Made by a program: the position numbers and the translations under genes. From NCBI GenBank assembly GCA_011371465.1, contig DRQL01000083.1, positions 1 to 12,392 on the forward strand: a DNA stretch of 12,392 nucleotides, read 5' to 3'. Below, one piece after another: positions 7,135-12,392 of the stretch. The notes under the pieces were generated by a model. It was not told the origin of the DNA. It did no database searches and saw only the letters and a program-made list of their open reading frames with translations. Source of the DNA: Gammaproteobacteria bacterium. Its GTDB lineage: Bacteria; Pseudomonadota; Gammaproteobacteria; DSM-19610. The stretch's first letter is position 1. Each line of letters starts with the position of its first letter.

Positions 7135-7831
7135 TCCCGCGTACTGGGCCATCGTACCGGCCGCCGGCAGCGGCCGCCGCATGGGTGCGGCAATTCCCAA
7201 ACAGTTCCTGGAACTGGGTCAGCGGACCGTGCTGGAACACAGCCTCGATTCGTTATGGAATGCGGTGGAGCTGGAAGCGCTGGTGCTGGTCAGCCAGGGG
7301 CATCCGGCGCTGGCCGCGCTCATCGAGCGCCACCATGAACACAGGTTGATCCGCGCTGACGGCGGCCGGGAACGCTGTCACTCGGTACTGAACGGCCTGC
7401 AGGCACTCGTGGACCTGGCGCAGGCAGATGACTGGGTACTGGTGCACGATGCGGCCCGGCCCTGTGTGCGTTACCAGGACCTGCGCCTGCTGGTCGATAC
7501 CCTGGCGGACCACGCCACGGGTGGGTTGCTGGGCACGCCGGTACACGACACGATCAAAAGAACCGATACCCGGGGCGCGGTTTGCGCCACGCTCGACCGG
7601 GATACGTTGTGGCGCGCCGGTACGCCACAGATGTTTCGCTACGACCTGCTGCGGCAGGCGTTGAAAAAGGCGCTGGAAGACGGTTTTGAAGTGACGGACG
7701 AATCTTCCGCTATGGAACACGCAGGACACCGGCCGCAGATGATCGAAGGGCACGCCGACAACATCAAGATCACGCGGCCGGAAGACCTGCCACTGGCGGA
7801 ATATTTTCTGCAGCAACAGGGGCGCCTGTGA
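7121..7831 (+). CDS. ispD: 2-C-methyl-D-erythritol 4-phosphate cytidylyltransferase
   Basis: IspD couples CTP to MEP, giving CDP-methylerythritol in the MEP (non-mevalonate) isoprenoid pathway. The 236-residue, single-domain nucleotidyltransferase shows the CTP-binding loop PAAGSGRRMGAAIPKQ at 13-28 with Lys27. VHDAARP is at 108-114, GTPVHDTIKR at 138-147, and DRDTLWRAGTPQMFR at 159-173 includes Arg160, the counterpart of E. coli Arg157. VTDESSAME (191-199) and NIKITRPEDL, with Lys216, complete the active site. The start overlaps ftsB by 14 bases, and the end overlaps ispF through GTGA, indicating translational coupling. CTP comes from PyrG, encoded upstream. Confidence 0.97.
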   Translation: MSNRNPAYWAIVPAAGSGRRMGAAIPKQFLELGQRTVLEHSLDSLWNAVELEALVLVSQGHPALAALIERHHEHRLIRADGGRERCHSVLNGLQALVDLAQADDWVLVHDAARPCVRYQDLRLLVDTLADHATGGLLGTPVHDTIKRTDTRGAVCATLDRDTLWRAGTPQMFRYDLLRQALKKALEDGFEVTDESSAMEHAGHRPQMIEGHADNIKITRPEDLPLAEYFLQQQGRL

Positions 7832-8298
7832 GAATCGGACAGGGTTTCGATGTGCATGCCCTGCAGGAAGGCGGGCGACTGGTCCTGGGTGGCGTGGAAA
7901 TCGCACACACGCACAGCCTGGTGGCGCACTCGGACGGTGACGTGCTGCTGCACGCGTTGTGTGATGCCCTGCTGGGCGCCGCCGCGCTCGGTGACATCGG
8001 TCGGCACTTCCCGGACAGCGATTCCGCCCTGCGCGGTATCGACAGCCGCGAGCTGCTGCGCCGGGTAATGGAACAGCTGCATGCGCGCGGGCTGGCGGTC
8101 GCCGGTGCGGACCTGACCCTGGTTGCCCAGCAGCCCAGGCTGGCACCGTATGTCGATGACATGCGTGACCGGATTGCGCAGGACCTGAAGGTGGAGGCCG
8201 GTCGTGTCAACGTCAAGGCCACCACCACGGAACACCTCGGTTTCACCGGCCGTAAGGAAGGGATCGCTGCCTTCGCCGTAGTATTGCTGGATGAATGA
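7828..8298 (+). CDS. ispF: 2-C-methyl-D-erythritol 2,4-cyclodiphosphate synthase
   Basis: IspF cyclises CDP-ME 2-phosphate to MEcPP with release of CMP, two steps after IspD in the MEP pathway; IspE lies elsewhere. The 156 residues match this trimeric family. RIGQGFDVHAL gives the metal ligands Asp8 and His10, and HSDGDVLLHALCDALLGA supplies His42. DIGRHFPD (56-63) and the C-terminal KATTTEHLGFTGRKEGIAAF are diagnostic. It starts with GTG inside the ispD stop (4-base overlap). The end overlaps truD by 8 bases. ispD and ispF are separate genes here, not the fused ispDF seen in some other proteobacteria. Confidence 0.97.
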   Translation: MRIGQGFDVHALQEGGRLVLGGVEIAHTHSLVAHSDGDVLLHALCDALLGAAALGDIGRHFPDSDSALRGIDSRELLRRVMEQLHARGLAVAGADLTLVAQQPRLAPYVDDMRDRIAQDLKVEAGRVNVKATTTEHLGFTGRKEGIAAFAVVLLDE

Positions 8299-9337
8299 AA
8301 CGATTCCGCTGAGCCTGCCGCGCACCTGTGGAGATGCACTGGGTCCGGCAACCATCCGCAGCTGTCCCGAAGATTTCCAGGTAACCGAGATCCCGCTGGT
8401 CGCCCCGGATGGCGAAGGTGAACACTGCTGGCTGTATGTGCGCAAACGTAACGCCAACACGAACTGGGTAGCGGGACAACTGGCCGCTTTTGCCGGTGTT
8501 TCGCCACGGGCGGTGAGCTATGCCGGGTTGAAGGACAGGCACGCGGTCACTGAGCAATGGTTTTCCGTGCAACTCCCGGGCAAGGCCGACCCGGACTGGC
8601 GGTTGCTGGACAGTGACGAATTCCAGGTGCTGGAGGCCGCTCGCCACAGTCGCAAGCTGAAGACCGGCGCATTGCGTGGCAATCGTTTCCGTATTGTGCT
8701 GCGCGGCGTGACGGCCGAAGCGGAACAGGTGGTGAAACGACTGGAAATACTGCGCCACGGGGTGCCGAACAGCTACGGGCCGCAACGTTTTGGTTACCAG
8801 GGGGCGAACCTGGTACAGGCCGAACGCCTGCTGGCCAGGCCGAAGGCGCGAGTGTCGCGCAACAAGCGCAGCATCTGGCTGTCGGCCGTGCGTTCCGCCT
8901 TGTTCAACCGTGTGCTTGCGGTGCGTATCGAGGCAGGCAACTGGGCCGGCGCATTGCCGGGTGATGCCTTCCAGCTGGAAGGCAGGTCCGCCGTGTTTGC
9001 GGCGACGGCGATCGATGCGGACACCCTGGCACGCCTGGACAGGGGCGATATTCATCCCACCGGTCCGCTGTGCGGCAGTGGCGACACGCTGGTCAGCGCA
9101 GCGGCGGCTGCACTTGAAGCGGCAACGCTGGCACCGTATGGTGACTGGATCAGGGGGCTGGATGCGTTCCGCATGAAACATGCACGCCGCGCATTGCGGG
9201 TCATACCGGGCGAACTGTGCTGGTCACAGCCGTCCGCCGACCAGTGGCTGCTGGAATTCAGCCTGCCGGCCGGCAGCTATGCCACCAGCCTTTTGCACGA
9301 ACTGTTCGAGGTACAGACGGCGGATGAGCGCGGCTGA
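8291..9337 (+). CDS. truD: tRNA pseudouridine(13) synthase
   Basis: TruD converts uridine 13 of certain tRNAs (tRNA-Glu in E. coli) to pseudouridine. The 348 residues match the family length. PEDFQVTEIPL near the N-terminus and AGLKDRHAVTEQWFS with the catalytic Asp82 are family signatures. NSYGPQRFG corresponds to the conserved N-x-(F/Y)-G-x-QRFG motif. The TRUD insertion domain follows (about 150-300), and ELCWSQPSADQWLLEFSLPA, then GSYATSLLHELF, closes the fold. It overlaps ispF by 8 bases upstream and the yggS-type gene by 14 bases downstream. In many gammaproteobacteria truD is followed by surE; here it is not. Confidence 0.95.
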   Translation: MNETIPLSLPRTCGDALGPATIRSCPEDFQVTEIPLVAPDGEGEHCWLYVRKRNANTNWVAGQLAAFAGVSPRAVSYAGLKDRHAVTEQWFSVQLPGKADPDWRLLDSDEFQVLEAARHSRKLKTGALRGNRFRIVLRGVTAEAEQVVKRLEILRHGVPNSYGPQRFGYQGANLVQAERLLARPKARVSRNKRSIWLSAVRSALFNRVLAVRIEAGNWAGALPGDAFQLEGRSAVFAATAIDADTLARLDRGDIHPTGPLCGSGDTLVSAAAAALEAATLAPYGDWIRGLDAFRMKHARRALRVIPGELCWSQPSADQWLLEFSLPAGSYATSLLHELFEVQTADERG

Positions 9338-10010
9338 TTCCCTGGAAAAAATCCGGCAGCGCATCGACGCAGCCGCACAGCGCAGTGGTCGCCGTGGTGA
9401 AGACATACGTCTGATCGCGGTTTCCAAACACCAGCCGCTCAGCGCGATCGAGAAACTGGCGGCTCGCGGTCAGCAGGACTTCGGTGAAAACCAGGTGCAG
9501 GAAGCCATCGACAAGATTGCACAACTGCGTGACCGGTCGCTGGAATGGCATTTCATCGGCCACCTGCAATCCAACAAAACCCGTTACACAGGCAGCCATT
9601 TCAGCTGGATACACACACTCGACAGCCTGCGACTGGCGCGCCGTATCGCAACATCCGCCGAAGATGCAGGGCGCACCATCCGTCTGTTGCTGCAGGTCAA
9701 TGTCAGCGCGGATCCGGCCAAGCACGGTATTGCGCCCGATGAACTGTTCCCGCTGGTCGATGAATTGCTGGAAGCGGACCTGAAGGGTATTCGCCTGTGC
9801 GGCCTGATGACCATCGGGCGCCGCGGTGCCGGCGAATCGGAAAGCCGGGACACCTTTTCCGCCCTGCGTAGCCTGCTGGAGCAGTGTCGACAGCGTTTCG
9901 GCAGCTCGTTTTCCGAGCTGTCCATGGGCATGAGCAACGACTACGAATGGGCGGTGGAAGAGGGCGCCACCATGCTGAGAATTGGTAAGGCCTTGTTTGG
10001 CGAAAGATAG
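9324..10010 (+). CDS. yggS: YggS/PLPBP-type PLP homeostasis protein
   Basis: Members of this family bind pyridoxal 5'-phosphate on a TIM barrel resembling the N-terminal domain of alanine racemase. They show no known enzyme activity and balance PLP and amino/keto acid pools. The 228-residue product has the PLP lysine Lys35 in LIAVSKHQP, then FGENQVQEA, WHFIGHLQSNK, GLMTIG, and the phosphate-binding end SMGMSNDYEWAVEEGATMLR, then IGKALFG. The frame extends upstream to 9180, but that stretch is truD read out of frame. The ATG at 9324 gives the normal N-terminus (MSAADSLEKIRQRI) and a 14-base overlap with truD. Elsewhere the gene often neighbours pilT, proC or yggT, so its location in the ispDF-truD unit is unusual. 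Confidence 0.93.
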   Translation: MSAADSLEKIRQRIDAAAQRSGRRGEDIRLIAVSKHQPLSAIEKLAARGQQDFGENQVQEAIDKIAQLRDRSLEWHFIGHLQSNKTRYTGSHFSWIHTLDSLRLARRIATSAEDAGRTIRLLLQVNVSADPAKHGIAPDELFPLVDELLEADLKGIRLCGLMTIGRRGAGESESRDTFSALRSLLEQCRQRFGSSFSELSMGMSNDYEWAVEEGATMLRIGKALFGER

Positions 10011-10064
10011 TTGCGGGATCCCATGCTCCTCTTGCGGGCGTTTGCACCGGCGTCCGGCTATCCT

Positions 10065-10073
10065 TGCTATACT
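10065..10073 (+). promoter_or_regulatory. Extended -10 promoter candidate upstream of the VanZ-like gene
   Basis: TGCTATACT at 10065-10073 is an extended -10 element with a five-of-six match to TATAAT (TATACT at 10068-10073). A TTGCAC at 10042-10047 is 20 bases away, too far for a normal -35, so the extended -10 would have to compensate. It lies in the 131-base gap after yggS and about 70 bases before the next gene, the natural place for a new transcript to start. Confidence 0.45.
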
Positions 10074-10141
10074 GCGAAAACAGGAATGTGCGCAAGCGAG
10101 CGGCGCAGAATAGATAACTACAGGCCAACACCAGGTTGAAT

Positions 10142-10618
10142 GTGAGGAAACACCTGCACAATTCCTCGTCCGGGCAAGTGCCGGTACCCGGCCTGCACCG
10201 GACGGATGAGCAACGGTTCCGCCAGCGACTGCTGGAAAAGCTGGCGTTTCCGGCAGTCGCAGCCTATTTGCTGCTCAGCATCCTGGTATCCATCCGGCCG
10301 GAGTGGTTCCTGTTCGTGCAGGGTGTCCCGGGAAGAGACAAGTTGCTGCACTTCATCGGCGCCAGCCTGCTCACGCTCATCCTGGTCGGCGGCAGTACCT
10401 CGCTGGTACTACGCAGGCGTGCTTTCGGACCCTTCCTGCTGCTGGCTGCGATTGCGTTGCTGATCACGCTGGAGGAATTTACGCAACTGGCTGTTCCCTC
10501 GCGAACCTTCGACCTGTTTGACCTGGGTTCCAGCTACGCGGGCATCCTGCTGTTCGGCCTGCCGGCGATATGGCTCAAGCGAATGCAGGTATCTGCCGGG
10601 CGGCGGCCTGGTTCCTGA
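10142..10618 (+). CDS. VanZ-like membrane protein
   Basis: This is a predicted inner-membrane protein with about four helices, at roughly residues 36-52, 68-84, 95-111 and 126-144. The pattern DKLLHFIGASLLTL (66-79), then EEFTQLAVPSRTFDLFDLGS (111-130) and YAGILLFG matches the VanZ-like family, with its conserved D-K-x-x-H, E-x-x-Q, R-x-x-D-x-x-D and small-residue helix. VanZ itself confers low-level teicoplanin resistance, but most chromosomal relatives have no known role and I assign none. The N-terminal ~30 residues are polar. I chose the GTG at 10142 because AGG at 10133-10135 lies 6 bases before it; the TTG at 10136 directly abuts that AGG. The gene is probably first in a new transcription unit. 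Confidence 0.75.
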   Translation: MRKHLHNSSSGQVPVPGLHRTDEQRFRQRLLEKLAFPAVAAYLLLSILVSIRPEWFLFVQGVPGRDKLLHFIGASLLTLILVGGSTSLVLRRRAFGPFLLLAAIALLITLEEFTQLAVPSRTFDLFDLGSSYAGILLFGLPAIWLKRMQVSAGRRPGS

Positions 10619-10649
10619 ACGAATGGTAGGTGCGAACCGGTAACCCGCT

Positions 10650-10904
10650 ATGAAAAAAACCATGTCATTACACAAAACCCTGTCCAGGATGGTGATAGAG
10701 CTGATCATCGCTGCCGGATTTCTCAGTATAACCGTAGGTATCCTGCAAAAACTTTCCAACCTGGGCAGCATCTACGATCCGCACCTGATGGGTCTGAGCC
10801 CGAAAGACTTCATTGCCTTTGGCGGCATTGCCTTTCTGCTGGCCATCGCAATTGCCTCACGACGGATCCTGAAACACCTGGAACTCCTGGTGGAGAGAAA
10901 ATAG
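10650..10904 (+). CDS. Small two-helix membrane protein, unknown
   Basis: I do not recognise a family. The 84-residue product starts with a basic segment (MKKTMSLHKTLSR). It has one hydrophobic helix at about residues 15-32, a loop containing YDPHLMGLSPKDF, a second helix at about 54-70, and a basic C-terminal tail (RRILKHLELLVERK). Two helices with basic ends suggest both termini are in the cytoplasm. The ATG at 10650 lies 31 bases after the VanZ-like gene. ATG at 10662 is an alternative start, and neither has a clear ribosome-binding site. Codon use looks like that of the neighbours. It probably shares a transcript with the VanZ-like gene. Confidence 0.6.
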   Translation: MKKTMSLHKTLSRMVIELIIAAGFLSITVGILQKLSNLGSIYDPHLMGLSPKDFIAFGGIAFLLAIAIASRRILKHLELLVERK

Positions 10905-10932
10905 CTGCCGGTACGGCGGGTATACCGGGCAG
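10905..10932 (+). repeat. Inverted repeat directly after the 84-residue gene
   Basis: CTGCCGGTA at 10905-10913 pairs with TACCGGGCAG at 10923-10932, with one bulged base, around a 9-base loop. It starts at the base after the stop codon. No T-run follows, so it is at best a weak terminator or an RNA 3' end structure. Confidence 0.35.
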
Positions 10933-10963
10933 ACAATTGCTTTCCCGCCCGGGATGTACTGCT

Positions 10964-10969
10964 TATACT
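10964..10969 (+). promoter_or_regulatory. Candidate -10 element upstream of the zinc-ribbon gene
   Basis: TATACT at 10964-10969 matches the sigma70 -10 at five of six positions and is preceded by TGCT. TTTCCC at 10941-10946, 17 bases upstream, is a poor -35. The context resembles the site at 10065-10073 (GCTATACTG there, GCTTATACTGG here). A transcript starting just downstream would have a leader of about 50 bases before the ATG at 11028. Confidence 0.4.
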
Positions 10970-10986
10970 GGTGGACGACATAGAGA

Positions 10987-11002
10987 TCGCCATTCATGGC
11001 GA
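10987..11002 (+). promoter_or_regulatory. Leader hairpin TCGCCA-TTCA-TGGCGA
   Basis: This is a perfect 6-bp stem with a 4-base loop, in the predicted leader of the zinc-ribbon gene, ending 10 bases before its AGAGGA ribosome-binding site (11013-11018). It could be a protein-binding operator or an RNA structure; a short palindrome like this can also be chance. Confidence 0.3.
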
Positions 11003-11027
11003 CGCGGCTGCAAGAGGAAAAAGCACC

Positions 11028-11303
11028 ATGTTTCGTTGCCCACACTGTGACAAACCGGGAATCAAACCGCTACGCAAGGTGATACTCAGCCCGGGATTGC
11101 TGGCAGGCTGTACCGTCTGTGGAGAGTTTTCCAGTGTGCGTTACCCCTCCTGGCTGATCGCCATGCTGCCCGGTTCCGTCCTGATGCTCGCGGCCCTGTT
11201 CGTGGAGTCGGAAACCTGGGAATGGGGGCTCAATATCAGCGGTTTTCTGCTGATGATTGTGCTGCCGCTTCTCTTTACCCCTTTACACAAAGAAAATGGA
11301 TGA
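11028..11303 (+). CDS. Zinc-ribbon membrane protein, unknown
   Basis: The 91-residue product has Cys4 and Cys7 (FRCPHCDK) and Cys28 and Cys31 (CTVCGEF), a four-cysteine pattern typical of a zinc ribbon at the cytoplasmic N-terminus. Two membrane helices follow at about 42-59 and 68-85, with a short WEW-containing loop between them. Similar architectures are common among uncharacterised small bacterial membrane proteins; no function can be assigned. The ATG at 11028 has AGAGGA at 11013-11018. A longer frame from a GTG at 10971 begins at the promoter candidate and is rejected. The end overlaps the next gene by 8 bases (ATGGATGA), implying co-translation. Confidence 0.7.
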   Translation: MFRCPHCDKPGIKPLRKVILSPGLLAGCTVCGEFSSVRYPSWLIAMLPGSVLMLAALFVESETWEWGLNISGFLLMIVLPLLFTPLHKENG

Positions 11304-11745
11304 ACAGCGCCGGGCCACGATCCGGCGTCGCGCTTCGGTGCTGGATGAGGAACAGAGCGCCGGCGCCGAAGGGAACACGGCCAGGCGTTCGCGGCCTGTC
11401 AGGCCGCTGCGCAGGCTGGTGCCGCTGCTGGCCTTCCTGGTCATCGGTTTCCTGATCGCCAGGCAAGAGATCCCGGCGGTCCGCGATGCCTGGGACCGCC
11501 TGGTAACACCGCAAAGCTGGCAGGCCCGGCAAACCTGTCAGCAGGCGGCCATCGCCGATGCCGAACACCGGGAATTCTCGCGTGTACTGAAACCGGGGCG
11601 AGTGAACAGGACAGTTGACGGCATCTACATCGACCGGCTGCTGATCGGCACCATGGGAGAATCCGGTACAGAAACCCGGATTGAATATACCTGTTACCTG
11701 GATGCGGATGGCAAACTGGTAAAGCTGCACCGTAGCAGCCCCTAG
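11296..11745 (+). CDS. Single-pass membrane protein with periplasmic domain, unknown
   Basis: I do not recognise a family. The 149-residue product has a highly basic, disordered-looking N-terminus of about 40 residues (RRATIRRRAS and RRSRPVRPLRR), then one membrane helix at about 42-55 (VPLLAFLVIGFLIA). By the positive-inside rule the remaining ~90 residues face the periplasm. That part contains two cysteines, Cys81 and Cys133, which could form a disulfide, and ends with RIEYTCYLDADGKLVKLHR, suggesting a small beta-rich domain. The ATG at 11296 lies inside the end of the zinc-ribbon gene (8-base overlap). The frame is also open from 11257, but that part lies within the preceding gene. Two bases separate the stop from the next gene. 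Confidence 0.65.
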   Translation: MDEQRRATIRRRASVLDEEQSAGAEGNTARRSRPVRPLRRLVPLLAFLVIGFLIARQEIPAVRDAWDRLVTPQSWQARQTCQQAAIADAEHREFSRVLKPGRVNRTVDGIYIDRLLIGTMGESGTETRIEYTCYLDADGKLVKLHRSSP

Positions 11746-11747
11746 AC

Positions 11748-12365
11748 GTGTATTACGGCGAACGATTCAACAGTATCAGCCACCTGGTGGGCGCGGCGCT
11801 GGCGCTGGCCGGCATGGTGGTGCTGGTGGTGTTTGCTTCCCTGCAGGGCGACCCCTGGAAAATCGTCAGCTTCAGTATCTATGGTGCATCGCTGTTCCTG
11901 CTGTATACCCTGTCGACCCTGTATCACTCGTTGCGCGGGCGCGCCAAGGACATCTTCAGGAAACTGGATCACATCGCCATCTACCTGCTCATCGCAGGCA
12001 GTTATACGCCGCTCACCCTGATCACCCTGCGCGGCGCCTGGGGCTGGACACTGTTCGCGATTATCTGGGCGCTGGCGATTGCCGGTATCGTGCTGGACAG
12101 TCTGCATCGCGAGGGAGCCCGGACCCTGCAAATGGTCATCTACCTGTCGATGGGATGGCTGATCCTGGTGGCCATGTATCCACTGGTGCAGGCGCTGCCT
12201 GCCGGCGGTCTGTGGTTGCTGGTACTGGGTGGTCTGTTCTACACCGGTGGCATTGTCTTCTACCTCATCGACGAGCGCATGAAACACGCGCACGGCATCT
12301 GGCACCTGTTCGTGCTGGCCGGCAGTGTTTCGCACTTTCTGACCATGCTGCTGTACGTCGTCTGA
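11748..12365 (+). CDS. trhA: TrhA/hemolysin III family membrane protein
   Basis: This belongs to the PAQR-like hemolysin III family (YqfA/TrhA in E. coli), seven-helix membrane proteins with a conserved metal-binding-type set of His and Asp. E. coli TrhA has been linked to membrane energetics and lipid homeostasis; the haemolysin name is historical. Its 205 residues show ISHLVGA with His12, STLYHS with His60, RKLDHIAIYLLIAGSYTP with Asp74 and His75, and the final HAHGIWHLFVLAGSVSHF with His182, His186 and His196. About seven helices cover the chain. The start is a GTG 2 bases after the upstream stop. An in-frame stop at 11733-11735 rules out a longer form. No ribosome-binding site is apparent, so coupling to the preceding gene is likely. 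Confidence 0.88.
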   Translation: MYYGERFNSISHLVGAALALAGMVVLVVFASLQGDPWKIVSFSIYGASLFLLYTLSTLYHSLRGRAKDIFRKLDHIAIYLLIAGSYTPLTLITLRGAWGWTLFAIIWALAIAGIVLDSLHREGARTLQMVIYLSMGWLILVAMYPLVQALPAGGLWLLVLGGLFYTGGIVFYLIDERMKHAHGIWHLFVLAGSVSHFLTMLLYVV

Positions 12366-12392
12366 TCGCTGCGCTCAGGGGGCCTACTTGCG

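Noticed and set aside
9180..9323. N-terminal extension of the yggS-type gene
   Set aside because: This stretch is the truD coding sequence in another frame. The conserved YggS N-terminus starts at the ATG at 9324.
10971..11027. N-terminal extension of the zinc-ribbon gene from a GTG
   Set aside because: The GTG begins 2 bases after a -10-like TATACT and has no ribosome-binding site. The ATG at 11028 has AGAGGA upstream and places the CPHC motif at the N-terminus.

Overview
The window is a GC-rich stretch from a proteobacterium, almost certainly a gammaproteobacterium. The order accA-tilS-pyrG-kdsA-eno-ftsB-ispD-ispF-truD, all on the + strand, is the classic gammaproteobacterial housekeeping block. 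AccA, PyrG, Eno, FtsB, IspD, IspF and TruD all read as close to their enterobacterial counterparts. The species cannot be fixed from the sequence. The class II (metal-type) KdsA and the non-enteric genes downstream suggest an environmental lineage rather than an enteric one.

Layout. Positions 1-343 hold no intact gene: there is a terminator-like hairpin, an AT-rich stretch and a decayed RHS/YD-repeat coding remnant that runs up to accA. Positions 344-2621 hold accA and tilS, overlapping by 20 bases. pyrG (2728-4401) follows a 106-base gap. A palindromic intergenic repeat (4467-4552) sits just before kdsA (4573-5406). eno (5532-6818) has its own AT-rich upstream region. From 6838 to 10010, ftsB, ispD, ispF, truD and a yggS-type PLP protein gene overlap each other by 4-14 bases and look like one transcription unit. 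Positions 10142-12365 hold five genes for small or membrane proteins: a VanZ-like protein, an unknown two-helix protein, a zinc-ribbon two-helix protein, an unknown single-pass protein and a TrhA/hemolysin III-like protein. Two promoter-like sites lie in this last part.

Functionally the first three quarters serves core metabolism and growth: the first step of fatty acid synthesis (AccA), tRNA-Ile lysidine formation (TilS), CTP synthesis (PyrG), KDO synthesis for lipopolysaccharide (KdsA), glycolysis (Eno), the division complex (FtsB), the MEP isoprenoid pathway (IspD, IspF), tRNA pseudouridine 13 (TruD) and PLP homeostasis (YggS). AccA, KdsA, FtsB and the isoprenoid enzymes all feed cell envelope growth. 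CTP from PyrG is a substrate of IspD and is also needed for CMP-KDO.

I do not see a convincing new multi-gene system. The most unusual items are the RHS remnant before accA, the palindromic repeat in the kdsA leader, the class II KdsA, the junction after truD where yggS replaces the commonly seen surE, and the uncharacterised membrane-protein genes at the right end.
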